This document shows positions 50,950-61,965 of a DNA stretch of 64,000 bases, piece after piece. The stretch's first letter is position 1. Each line of letters opens with the position of its first letter. The notes beneath the pieces are model-generated. The model was not told where the DNA came from, did no database searches, and was given only the letters and a program-made list of their open reading frames with translations. The DNA comes from Paraphysomonas bandaiensis (Eukaryota > Chrysophyceae). The DNA lies in assembly GCA_965644295.1 (NCBI GenBank), contig CBFFRP010000216.1:62001-126000 (forward strand), given 5' to 3'. The translations under genes and the position numbers were made by a program.

Positions 50950-52231
50950 ATGAGTCTAGCACCGTCAAAAGCCGATGATTCACTGCACCTCAGATCAACT
51001 GATCTGAAGGAACATTTACTTACCACAGAAACACCAACACAGGAGTGTGCTTCTAATCCTCCACACGTGCCTCAACAACCTAAAGTGAAATCTCCTGTGC
51101 TTCATTCAACGCACTTGATTTTCTTCAAAATTGCGGACTATGTGGACATTACGATGGCTAATGGCGCCAAAAATAATTTCTTATTCGTTTTTCGAAATCT
51201 TGAAGCATTCTGCGATGTTGGATTGGCGGTTGCAATTTTGATTGCTTCCGTTATTGTCTTGGGAGCTTTAGTCAATGAGTCACGCCGTAGTTGTGTCGAT
51301 GATGATCAGCCGCGGTATATATGGATGGGTGTTATTTTGTGTGCATTACACACTGCAAATACCCTCACGACTTGTTTTTTGAAAGCTCTTCCCTATGAAG
51401 TCTTTGGTACGTCGCCAGAAGCTGCCGAGAAACTAATACAGAAGGTAAATGAGAGCAAGATCGAGAAGAAAGATTTATTTAGTGATAAAGAGTACATGAA
51501 TGCCGAAAATCGAACTATCTCTGACGTTGAGTCGCATCGTGATCCAGCTGAACCAGATTTGGGTACTTCCTCACCATCAGCTGCTACGGTACAAGACTCA
51601 TTTCCCTCACTAAATTTGCCAGATGCAGAACATATGCTAGAATTGGCCAAGGTATACTCCACTGCTGCGGTATCAACGGCATACCTGTATGGTGTAGCCT
51701 TCGTCCTTCAGCTCAACAATTTCTTGCTTCTGTTAGCTTTTGGAGCTATTCTAGGTGAGACATTTAACATTCCACATTTACCTTATCTGCAATAATGACC
51801 TCTGTTCTGATGAATACTTTTAATTGGTGTGTATAAGTACAGTGGTAGCGTGATATTAACTAGTCGGGCATAATATTGCATTTCCACTTGCAGGCACATC
51901 CACTAACTTTACCGATCTTGTCACTCATTTTGTTGCAATCGAATCTATAACTCACGTGCATGAAGTTGTACCTGCTGCGCTTAAAATTAAGGATCGCTCT
52001 CCTAAACGATTCAATAAGTCTGGTATAGAGGTCGAAGAGGAACTGGAGGCGTCAGGTAGACTATCATATGGTCTTATAGTGAAACCAAACAAAAAAGGTA
52101 AAGGAGCAGTATACAGATGGTCAGCTAGAATGCATAAGAATACTATTTTCTGGTCGTTTTTTTTAGCCATATCGATTTTGTTCTTCTTAGTGTCAGAATC
52201 ATGCAGACTACACAGGGAGGTTTATGGCTAA
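50950..52231 (+). CDS. Polytopic membrane protein of unknown function (2 exons)
   Basis: Exons 50950-51754 and 51894-52231 (139-nt intron, the longest in the window) join to 380 residues. Hydrophobic segments at about 85-110 (FCDVGLAVAILIASVIVLGALV), 118-140, 238-268 and 355-373 make a four-helix membrane protein with a long polar, acidic loop (about 150-235). No signal peptide; the N-terminus is polar and Pro-rich. I do not recognise the family. The last helix close to the C-terminus and the basic segment KPNKKGKG before it suggest a positive-inside orientation (inference). The splice join restores GTSTNFTDLV across the junction. Confidence 0.78.
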
Positions 52232-52686
52232 CAGACAACTCGCATCGCATGCATATGCATGTGATATATGATAGACCTTGAAATCTTGATGATAACATGT
52301 TGTACATGTCAATGTAATATTGTAGAAATGGCGCAATTGGGAGGGTTCTATTCGCATTGCAGGAAGTTTAAATTTTACACGTATACATGTGAAACAATGC
52401 CACTAGTTCACAACAATGATGTGTATCACAATGTGGACTGTAGAGAAGTCGACTAAAGTGTGACATCAAAATACCGTAATTCCATGTAATATAAACTTCA
52501 TTCGTTTACTATTTCCAGTTTTCATTCACATCTATTGATAACATGTTTGTCAAAATTATGATACATCATATACATCTATTGACAACGTGTCTGTGTACTC
52601 AACTTGCTACCCAAGTCAGAGAATTTCTACAGTGGTCTAGTTTTAATTCTCACTCACATTTACTCAGTCAAACATATCCACAACCC
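52232..52686. other. Convergent 3' flanks, no gene
   Basis: Contains two loosely repeated stretches sharing CATCTATTGA(C/T)AACATGT (near 52530 and 52572), too short to call an element. Confidence 0.4.
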
Positions 52687-54432
52687 TTAACTATCCCCGC
52701 TCTCGCTGTCGTTACTAGTACCAATTTGTGGGACCTCAACTTCTGAAACAGAAATATGCCCCTGTTGTAGTGAAGGTGTGGTATAATGTCTCGGACAGAA
52801 TAAAGGTTGCCCTACACAACAATCAGCGCAACATGCATTCATACATGTAGTAGCTCTTCTCTTTCTCATACATGCAGCGCATATATTTGCATCTCGTTGT
52901 GCACTCTGTACGTTGGCGCGGAGATTCGGTACACTTGACATGCGAATCCCATGACCTGGACAACTTTGACACGTTTCTGTCTGAACTTCAGCACAACAAT
53001 CTCCACAGCAATGATGTATACATGCCGCGGCTCGTAGTTGGCCTCCACAGCGCCTACATCTCATACTAACTACACAGTTGCTGTCGCGATTATTACCAAA
53101 GTGCGATTCGCTTATAAGTCCCATTCGGAACATTTCGGGCGAGTGAAAATATGATCCGGAGCGGTCATTCTCTTCGGTATCATATCCTAAGCCTTCCGTA
53201 GCCGATGAAGCTGTTCCCTCAGAGTAACTCTCTGACACATTCCAACTCACAGGAATATATCGCGACATTGATTCTCGACTACCATCGCTGCTGGAGCTGT
53301 CACTGCTGGAAAAGCTCTCATTCCGGGCTACCTCCAAAGATCTGAGCCCCCTTACTGTACCACTGAATATAGCACTCTCCAATAAAGGCATCAAGTTAGC
53401 AAATCTTATGTTCCTTGTCCCCCACATTGCTTCCGCCTCAGTGCGGTTACCATCTCTATAGCGCTGGTAAAAATTCTCTGTGGGCAAATGTGAAGCATGG
53501 TTGATCATGTGATCTGATTCCATAGGAAAAGAAATTACAGCTCGACAAGTTGGGCATGAACTAGATTGTCCGACCATGAGCCAGCGGGTCAGGCAATAAA
53601 TATGATAGATGGACCCGCAACATAGAGTGGTAATATTGCACGGTGGATTCGTAACTAGGCATATGGCGCACTCCTGGTCCACCTGCACATGGGGTAACGA
53701 ACGTGCCCCACATGAAATAGATGTCATCCTTCCATAATCTATTCGGACAGAAGAATGCATAATATTTATATTTTCATCACTTTCATGATTTCTCGATATC
53801 GTTAAGGTGGAATCTATGCTATCTCCCGGCTGTTGTCGGCTGTAAATGGAATTAAACCGCCGCCAAGTTTCGGCTAGTTGGTGAGTAATGACTTCTACAA
53901 ACGTATTAACAATTTGCTCAATATTCATACAAATGCTGCTGGTAGAATATAAATCAATACAATCAATCATAATTGGAAAAGGAACATCAGACTGATGCAA
54001 CACCCAGTTCAGAAGCACTATCGACAAGCGATAGGCAATATGCTCAAACATTGGTGATTGTGATATTTTAGTACATATTAGTCCAGCCTTCATACAAAAG
54101 TCATCTGATGTTCCATTCACTCCATTACAGTATAAAACGAATTCTGATATCTCGGCTGGTTCCCAGGTATCTTTAGATAAGTTGCGGTCTAACAGTCCGC
54201 ATATATCAAGCAGGTCGTGTTGAGTTAATAGGAAACCGGAGTCAGTCATTCGATCGGGATAAGTATAGTGAATCTTCTCCTCCAATAGCCGTTTCTGACT
54301 TTGACAGAAGAAAGAGAGGCGGTGCATGTAATCTGCACGGAATTCCCCGCATAGTCCACTGTCATGGAACCCCCTCACCTGACGGTACTGCTCCTGCTGT
54401 CGGAGGCTGTACGCAGCATCGTCCATCATCAT
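52687..54432 (-). CDS. RING-finger protein with duplicated Cys-rich tail
   Basis: Single-exon 581-residue frame. The N-terminal 240 residues are helical. A RING-type finger sits at about 257-300: C-A-I-C, a CC-G-x3-H-x2-C core, then C-P-T-C. RINGs recruit E2 enzymes, so an E3 ubiquitin ligase role follows from family knowledge. The middle (about 370-440) is Ser/Asp/Glu-rich. The tail has two related Cys clusters (about 457-495 and 525-551) of the pattern C-x2-C-x7-C-x3-C-C-x2-C-C ending C-P-x-H, possibly additional zinc sites. No membrane segment. The start is taken at the first of three consecutive ATGs. The Cys-tail family is not recognised. Confidence 0.85.
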   Translation of the reverse strand: MMMDDAAYSLRQQEQYRQVRGFHDSGLCGEFRADYMHRLSFFCQSQKRLLEEKIHYTYPDRMTDSGFLLTQHDLLDICGLLDRNLSKDTWEPAEISEFVLYCNGVNGTSDDFCMKAGLICTKISQSPMFEHIAYRLSIVLLNWVLHQSDVPFPIMIDCIDLYSTSSICMNIEQIVNTFVEVITHQLAETWRRFNSIYSRQQPGDSIDSTLTISRNHESDENINIMHSSVRIDYGRMTSISCGARSLPHVQVDQECAICLVTNPPCNITTLCCGSIYHIYCLTRWLMVGQSSSCPTCRAVISFPMESDHMINHASHLPTENFYQRYRDGNRTEAEAMWGTRNIRFANLMPLLESAIFSGTVRGLRSLEVARNESFSSSDSSSSDGSRESMSRYIPVSWNVSESYSEGTASSATEGLGYDTEENDRSGSYFHSPEMFRMGLISESHFGNNRDSNCVVSMRCRRCGGQLRAAACIHHCCGDCCAEVQTETCQSCPGHGIRMSSVPNLRANVQSAQRDANICAACMRKRRATTCMNACCADCCVGQPLFCPRHYTTPSLQQGHISVSEVEVPQIGTSNDSESGDS

Positions 54433-54897
54433 GCACGTGGCATATCAATAAACAACTGATAGTAGTGGCATGGCTCATGCACTCAGCTGTTCCCAAAAAT
54501 GTTTCTTAAAGTGGAACAGAACCATCTTCATCCCATTGCTGTGATCTCGTATCATACGCAGGTACTGACCTCTCCATAGTCAGACATCAACAACAGCAGT
54601 GTGTCATGTATACACTACTACACTGTAATACACTGTATAATATGTATAGTATAATCTACGACTTCATATATACTGCTGTACTCAGATATTGGTAAAAGAG
54701 TCCATTTTCTGGTCTTTCCTGGTAAAACACTCACTGGAATTCCTATAATTAGTTCAATTCCTCATTAAAATCCCTAATTTTCAGCATGAACGAACTTCAT
54801 TTTCAGTTCCTGCTCCTGTAAAGTGAACACACACACTTGCCTGTTGATCATACGCGAGACAGCATACAGATATATATATATATATTAATGTAAATAA
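54433..54897. promoter_or_regulatory. Divergent spacer between RING and nucleotidyltransferase genes
   Basis: A 465-bp head-to-head region. A TA microsatellite runs at about 54869-54886 close to the plus-strand start, and there is CACTGTA-rich low-complexity DNA near 54605-54640. Confidence 0.4.
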
Positions 54898-57800
54898 ATG
54901 AGTGACGACGGGGTGTATTTATGGGACTACTGTGTGAATGTTCTCCTCAGTGCTCGACTGTTGCATTCCACTTTATCAGATATTGAGGCTTGTGATGTGA
55001 TTGGATCTATTCGAGGTGTGTGTGTCTGTATATCTGTATGATTGGGTTCCACGTTTGCTGTCTGCTTATGTATCGTGATTGTATTGTAGATTTACTGGAG
55101 TATGCGCCAGAGGAGCACTGGGTGCCTTCGATTATCGATGAAGTTGTAAAGGTGAGTCTATATATGGATAGATACAGTCATAACGAGAGCATGATACAGA
55201 AAGCTATATGGATTTTAATGGAAATGTCCACTGTTGGTCATACTCCATTACCGTTATTATCCACACCCGTGGATAGTGTTGAAGTAGGACACCGTTCTTT
55301 GAAATGGCAGCGACGTGATATATTGGAACTTGAACTATTGTTAAAAAACTACAAATGCACACCAAAGTCTATTACTGATGTGAGGAAATGGACGTGCGTT
55401 GTAAATTCCCCCATAAATAATCATTCTTGTGATGAAAGAAATTCCGAAGCGTCTCCTGTTCAACCTGCCGAACCCACCTCTCCTACCTGTGAAGCTACGC
55501 CATATGACTCGGACGTTTTCAAGGTGTTAGATGCTGCGATAGATGTATTGCTGAATGCTGGTAGTGGTCATTTGACACCACCTAGTAATGAAGCGTCAGT
55601 CGATGAGGTAGGTGTACCTATATATCTTAGGCTTGTTTTTGTTGTGTGTAATAGTTGTACTGTTGTATCGGTGGTGATGTGATGTCTGTTTTAGATGAAT
55701 ATGGGGCAACGCGTCTGTTCATCTGTGCAGAGAGTGCTATCAGAAGCAGGAAAGAAAAATCAGGATTTACAGCAAGCAGTAGTTACTATTTTCGGCTCGG
55801 CGGCAACAGGTCTTCAAATTCCATCTGTGGAGTCAGATGTTGACCTTATGGTGTCGTGCAAACCTCTCGGTGAAGCCAATGAAAACGATATATATTCCGT
55901 AGTGGACCCTTCGTCAGCCGAAGTCGCAAAGAGGCAAGCGAAGAGAGTTTTGAATTACAAGTCCATTCCTCATGACTGCTTGAGTGACATGAAAATTATC
56001 ATTATGCAGTGCCGCGGAAAGGCAAAGTCACTCATTCAGCGGGCCACTAGAGAACTGGAAAAGTTAGACCAGGAAGCATCAGCAGAAAGTGATGAAGAAA
56101 TTGAGAAGGATGCGACAAAGTACTATAACAGTAAGAAAGGTAAACGACACAGTGGTAGCAAGATGAAAATGTATCGGAGGATGATGGACGAATCTACTGA
56201 CATGTTGTCACATACAAAGGTTGGACTTGAACGTGTGAAAGCTATTTGCGATATGTGTACGGAGCCGGTAGATACATGTGGAAATACTGAGCAGAATATT
56301 CCAAAATGCGAAGACATTGGAGGTACCACCAATTTTATCAACATATCCAGGATTCGAGTAGAAAATTTGAAGTTTTACAGTCACCATACAGTACTAAGAG
56401 AGAAAAGAGTTTTGGAAGTGCCAGTCGAGAAATGCGATCGCGAAATTGATAACAGTGCACATCCAATTCACTCAGCGCAGAGTAATTGTGACGAAGGTGA
56501 TGTAGATGACACCGAAAATGTTCAAACGCAATCAAATACTCTGTCACCGTCTTTGAAAAGAACGAAAAATAGAAGGCCTATCCGAGTCGACGAAGAATCG
56601 GTACGCGATAGAGCTCTCCTTCGAACTGTCAAGAAGGCATTGAGCAGGTGAGTGGCAAAAGAGTTGTACTTGTGATGACTGTGTTTTTTGAGTTTTCGGA
56701 TATTGTTTATTTATGTATTCTACCTTAGGAATGGATTTCGAATTTTAGAAGTGGTTTTACAGGCCCGTATTCCTCTTGTTAAGTTTGAAACTCGCATCTT
56801 GATGACTTCTTCGGATGTACCAAACACACATACATCTAAACACGATAAGAATACTCTATATAAAAGTGTCAGTTGCGATATTACTCCCTATAGACGATTT
56901 CCTGTTGTAAACAGCGCCTTTCTACGAGCCTATATTGATTGGAGTGCTTGTACTGGAGGCGCGCGTAATACTCTGAAGCTACTGTTAATGTTGGTAAAAA
57001 TGTTCGCTAAGCACAAGAATATAGGATCTGCTGCAGATGGTTACTTGAGCTCGTATGCATGGGTGCTGATGTCTATGCATGTCTTGCTGAGAAAGGGCTT
57101 AATTCCAATGTTTCAATACGACGTCAACGAGGAATTTGGCTTCAAGTTGCTTCCCGATAGTGTACGAAATAATATTCACACGATGCCACTGTGCCTTCTT
57201 TTTTATGAAGTGATGAACTACTATGCTAATGAGTATGACTGTATGAGGCATACTGTGACTCTACGGGGTTCCGGCGAGGTATTTAGTTTTGTGTCTTGTT
57301 TCACAGTACGTTTTCTTTTGCCACGCCTTTCATGTCGTATTATGTATATCACGGACCTTTTTTTATTGTCAACAGGTCGTGGATAAAAGGTGTTGGGATA
57401 AACCAGTAATATGGCGGATTAGCATCGAGGTCGGTTTTCACTACTTTTTCCTTCTTCTATTATCTGCTTCTTATTTGTATTGGTCTACTCAGGATCCATT
57501 TGAGTTTTGTCAAGGTAGACATCCAAGGGATCTTGGGGTGACTGTTAGAGCCAAGACACAGGCGGAGGTGGGATTCCACTGCTATTTGATGGAAGTAATA
57601 AATGACGTTTTCGTAGATATTTAAAACTATATCATATGCGGAAAGAGTTACCCGTAAACTTCTACATTGCTCCGATAAAACTTTGGGTAAGCATTACAGT
57701 TTATGCTATTATGCTATCGTGGCTGATATCTTTTCGATGTAGTTGGATCAGCATTCGATGAGTATTATGAACTGTTTGCTCCGCTGTAAGTGTTACCCTT

Positions 57801-58781
57801 TCTCTCATCGTATTCTAGTGCTGTTGTATGCCCATGCCTACTATATTGTGTTTCGAGCGATAATTTTGATCCAGTGCTGCGCGCAGTATCACAGGCGTTG
57901 CTATAAATGACCACCAAAGTGAGACGGACACCAAAAAGAGCCCACGCAATAACCAAGGTGTTGCTGTAAATGACCGCAAGAGTAAGAAGGGCACCAAAAA
58001 GAGCCCACGCAATAACCAAGGTGTTGCTGTATATGACCACCAAAGTGAGAAGGATTCCAAAGAGAGCCCAGGCAATAACCAAGGTGTTACTGTAAATGAC
58101 CGCAAGAGTAAGAAGGGCACCAAAAAGAGCCCACGCAATAACCAAGGTGTTGCTGTAAATGACCACCAAAGTGAGAAGGATTCCAAAGAGAGCCCACCCA
58201 ATAACCAAGGTATTGCTGTAAATGACCGCAAGAGTAAGAAGGATTCCAAAAAGAGCCCACGCAATAACCAAGGTGTTGCTGTAAATGACCGCAAGAGTAA
58301 GAAGGATTCCATAAAGAGCCCACCCAATAACCAAGGTGTTACTGTAAATGACCACCAAAGTGAGAAGGATTCCAAAGAGAGCCCAGGCAATAACCAAGGT
58401 GTTGCTGTAAATGTCCACCAAAGTGAGAAGGATTCCAAAAAGAGCCCACGCAATAGCCAAGGTGTTGCTGTAAATGACCATCAAAGTGAGAGCCACACCA
58501 ACAAGACTTCGAAACGAAACAAGAAGACACGTGAGTCGAAGGTTTCTGAGCACAAGCCTAAGGATACAGCTGGAGAAACAGATATGCAGCATGGAGATGA
58601 GGCACGTAAGAACCCTAAGAACGAAGATAATCCGTCCCTTCCTGCTCATTATCGCGGGAAAGGGGTGAACAAATGGGATGGCCAATTGATGGAAGGGGAT
58701 AGAGAAGCTACCCAAGTAAAAGTTCCCACTCACCAGGAAGTGAATTCTAAGCCAAGAAATAGAAGGAAAAAAAGATCTTAA
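54898..58781 (+). CDS. Non-canonical poly(A) polymerase/TUTase-like (TRF4 type) with repeat tail, 9 exons
   Basis: Exons 54898-55015, 55090-55607, 55695-56647, 56729-57278, 57376-57429, 57493-57567, 57617-57686, 57743-57785 and 57875-58781 join in frame to 1,095 residues. The last acceptor could instead be 57887. The pol-beta-type palm shows GSAATG (about 246), S-D-V-D with Asp260/262, and a third Asp in SCDIT (about 580) before VVNSAFLRAYI. The central domain follows (about 590-720), then the PAP-associated motif DPFE with DLGVTVR. Between the second and third Asp lies a roughly 300-residue Lys/Glu-rich insertion, much longer than usual. The tail consists of 21-residue hydrophilic repeats and a Lys/Arg-rich end. 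Known relatives add A or U tails to RNAs for surveillance or stability. Substrate unknown; the basic tail suggests RNA or nuclear binding (inference). Confidence 0.88.
57906..58494 (+). repeat. 63-bp tandem repeat encoding the C-terminal tail
   Basis: Nine full units and a partial tenth, spaced exactly 63 bp (21 codons). On + they read NDHQSEKDSKESPGNNQGVAV-type repeats alternating with NDRKSKK variants. The two unit types, and the high identity between them, suggest expansion of a dimer. The minus-strand reading is an open but highly hydrophobic shadow. Confidence 0.92.
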
Positions 58782-59209
58782 TCGGTGTGAAAAGTCTCTT
58801 TGTCCAAAGTTGAATTCTTCGAAAATAGAAACCTGCCTGGAGGAGACGGAAAAAATATTTTACAGAGAATTTGAGGGATGTCGGTGAACCACGATCACTT
58901 GATACCATTGTTTTTACCCGAAAACCGTAAAATGTAAAGCATTCTACATACTGTGACGAATATTATAAGTGGAAATCTTTCCTCATAGTAGTGACAAATC
59001 GGTCATACTTCAAGCAATCTACTATATTTTAGATAGCTTCACCGATACTGCTAAAAAAACGATACATACATAGTTAAAAACGAAACTGCAGACTGCACTC
59101 GAAATTCGGCGGGATTTGGAACAACTATATACAAATCTATAATATCTCAAATGTGATATTCGTACATAATGAAATGATAAGTATAAGGCGTAGACGTCAT
59201 CAAGCGTAG
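58782..59209. other. 3' flank of nucleotidyltransferase gene
   Basis: AT-rich with no gene. It ends in the AAGCGTAG copy of the MITE target-site duplication (59202-59209). Confidence 0.45.
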
Positions 59210-59346
59210 CAGGGCTGCGTATCAATTAACTGTAAATTAATTGAAGCAAGCTGCAGTCAATTTTAATTGCAATTATGATTTGATGTCCGAATTTCAATTA
59301 TTGCAATTTCAATAATTGAAAATCAATTAATTGATACGCAGCCCTG
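59210..59346. mobile_element. hAT-like MITE, 137 bp
   Basis: Perfect 20-bp terminal inverted repeats beginning CAGGGCTGCGTATCAATTAA, an AT-rich non-coding interior, and an exact 8-bp target-site duplication AAGCGTAG (59202-59209 and 59347-59354). The CAGGG terminus and 8-bp duplication are hallmarks of hAT elements. Too short to code for transposase, so it must be non-autonomous. Confidence 0.93.
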
Positions 59347-59477
59347 AAGCGTAGGGATTATTGACTATAGTAAGAGAAGAGAATTCTATTGTAATCAAAC
59401 TAGATAGACACTTTTCTTAAATCGCATACACAATTGTTTAGTGTCAACAACATGATAATTTATTTTGTTCATGTCAA

Positions 59478-59760
59478 TGTTGGAAATTGGTCATTCTTAA
59501 CTATATATCAGAGAGAATTTGTCGTTAGACTAGATAGATTAATGAATTTCGTTTACATGAATTGTGACAAACAACACATTCTCATTTTGCTCCACGCATA
59601 ATCTACATATGTAAACCTCTCGTTACTAAACATATCGAAAGATCAAACTATTTCAGTTTCTCAATATCATCACAGTATTTGTACAGCACCATATTTCGTA
59701 CATTGTTTTCAAGTGACACACTACACACTGAATATACTAGAATATAATCTATATTCTTAA
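59478..59760 (-). mobile_element. Solo LTR of the copia family, diverged
   Basis: In reverse orientation this aligns along its whole length with the 294-bp LTR of the element at 32819-38325, with scattered substitutions and small indels. It is flanked by a perfect 5-bp duplication GTCAA (59473-59477 and 59761-59765). It is the relic of LTR-LTR recombination after an older insertion. Confidence 0.92.
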
Positions 59761-60742
59761 GTCAACCACTGCTCAACTTCCGTATCTTGAATTGTCATGA
59801 TACAATACTTCAGTTTCACAGTGTTATAGCTATATAGTATCTTTGACTATGTACTACTGTTTTTCACATTGTATTTAACGTATTCTACAGTGCTATCTTA
59901 GAGAACCATACGTATTCCAACAGGGATTGTATTTGGAGAGCACTCAGGAAGTTCATATGGATATGGCTGATTCGAATGTAGTGTGTAGTTACCCCAGTAT
60001 ACTCAGAAAAACTGCTGGAGAAAGAAGAATGACCTCAAGATTGCTCAGCTGGAAAAGACCCGGGGTACTCGTAATTGTTTTGTGAATAAGGTAGTTTTAA
60101 GAGCAACGACGATTGTGGTTGTTTAGTCTGTAGAAAATTAGAGCACCCCCGTGAATCTCAATTTGCCTAGATACTCTTTTTATAGCAGAATTTAGAAGTA
60201 CTAACTTACTAACTAAGTCCAAAGCGTTGTAAACCGTGTTTTGACTTCTAGCACTCCTCATCTAATATTTCCTATGATCAGACACCCCAAGTCGAGTTAG
60301 AAATTAGATTTATATCTAGTCTTAATATTTGATGAAAGAAACACTTCGTATTATTAGAAGATAAAGATTGATTATATAAACTTCACAAGAAGAACAAGGC
60401 CTAATAGTATCATAGCAAGACACGTTTGAACAGGGTGTTAGCACCACACACAATTGTGTATCTTATATAGTCTGGTAATTATTCAGTCAATTGATATTTC
60501 ATTGTATATATGTGTTGTATTCGCGCGTTAAGAGATATATGTATCAATGAATCTTAATAGTCAGGATTATTTTCAAATAAAGACAGAACCATTCTAGGAT
60601 ATTATCCATGAACTGAATATCTATTGAACAAAAACCAATATACGTGTAATCAGAAGTTAGAATTTTAGAGAAATAGATTTAAGAGTTGAATATATAGTAT
60701 TCACCATAACAGAACTTTCCCGTAAATACACACGTATTGAAA
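59761..60742. other. Intergenic, no gene
   Basis: AT-rich. No frame or RNA gene supported. Confidence 0.45.
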
Positions 60743-61480
60743 TCAATTCTTGTTTATTCTGTGTATGTATGTCACCACTTTCTTCTTCTGCACATCGGAG
60801 AGTTCTTCAAAAGTCAGCTGCTTGAAAGGCGCCCCATCTGAGAGAAATTGGCACCGTTTCTGAGAATTTTCCTTTATGCGAGTTATCATTCGTCCTATGA
60901 TGCGGTCGAGGGCGCTGCGGGTGAGTACATTCCTTCGTTTCTGGAAGTCCGTGGGTTGAGAGGTGATTTCGTGCTGACTGGTAGATTTTTTAGTATACTT
61001 CTTACTAGGATATCTGGAATACCGTCCAACTCCATCTAAATTATCACAGTACTCTTCAAATGTTGTTGCTATTACACTACACCTACTATCATCATCACTT
61101 TCATATTCTGTTATTTCACACTCATTAATCGCACACATCAGCACTTCAGATATAACACATTTCATATATCGTTGAAGCTCATCTCTAAACGGATGTCCAT
61201 CACTGTGCGCATGTTTGAACACAGCCTCCGCCTCTATAAGTCCTGTAGCAGATCGATCCAACCAATCACAACACCGCACAGCAGTATCTCTATTTTTAAA
61301 TATATTGTGAGCCAATAGATCACTTTCCAGTACTGATCGATCGATCATAGTGGCGTTATCTTGTAACGATCGGACATAACAGAGAAATATTTCATAGTCA
61401 TGACTGTTGTCATCCATAGAGTCTACAGTGCTACTCCTGCTGTTTGTTGGGGTTATTCGACACCGACTCCTCGGGAGCAT
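60743..61480 (-). CDS. Hypothetical 245-residue protein, possible degenerate EF-hand
   Basis: Single frame. The first true ATG is at 61480; upstream codons in frame lack ATG. The N-terminal half is helical with many Cys. A stretch D-R-S-A-T-G-L-I-E-A-E (about residues 77-87) looks like a calcium-loop sequence of an EF-hand with D1, S3, T5, G6, I8, but the position-12 Glu is shifted, so binding is doubtful. The C-terminal quarter is Lys/Arg-rich and ends FEELSDVQKKKVVTYIHRI. No signal peptide or membrane helix. No family recognised; the opposite-strand small frames are shadows. Confidence 0.62.
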   Translation of the reverse strand: MLPRSRCRITPTNSRSSTVDSMDDNSHDYEIFLCYVRSLQDNATMIDRSVLESDLLAHNIFKNRDTAVRCCDWLDRSATGLIEAEAVFKHAHSDGHPFRDELQRYMKCVISEVLMCAINECEITEYESDDDSRCSVIATTFEEYCDNLDGVGRYSRYPSKKYTKKSTSQHEITSQPTDFQKRRNVLTRSALDRIIGRMITRIKENSQKRCQFLSDGAPFKQLTFEELSDVQKKKVVTYIHRINKN

Positions 61481-61965
61481 TGATAAGAGAGCACACAAAT
61501 ACCTCGTAGGTCAGGGGTTCAATATATATATGGAGTTACATGGCTGATATGAACACTGAGATATGACTCCATCTATACATATGACATGAGGCGTATATAC
61601 GCACACTCCTGTATGTTCCTACCTACAATACATACCACTCCCATTGCTATAATCGAGGTTCAACGTCAGGTGGACGTATAATCCCGTATACCCTACGATT
61701 AAACCAGTAAATGGAAGGAATTTGAAATTGATTGGTGTATGTTTACCATTAGAAATTAGAAGGGGAAGATAAAATTTCATATCAAATCAATTTTATTTGA
61801 ACGAAACTGAATCCCTCTCATTGGATGATTTTTAATTAGAACTGAGATGAGTTGCATCATTTCAGTTCTACAGGAGTTCTCATATGAAATATCGCTCACA
61901 GTGCAGTGTGCATGCCCTCCTCTGTTATTACTCATCGATGACTGGGACGTATAGAGTAAGATAAA
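61481..61965. promoter_or_regulatory. Divergent spacer before the GPC acyltransferase gene
   Basis: A 485-bp head-to-head spacer. The phrase GGGTTCAATA near 61515 was checked as a tRNA B box and rejected. No defined motif. Confidence 0.4.

Noticed and set aside
57765-58733. Minus-strand 322-codon frame with hydrophobic repeats
   Set aside because: Antisense shadow of the 63-bp repeats. The plus-strand frame joins the nucleotidyltransferase exons and gives a normal hydrophilic tail.
61505-61530. Possible tRNA B box GGGTTCAATA
   Set aside because: No matching acceptor, D or anticodon arms around it.
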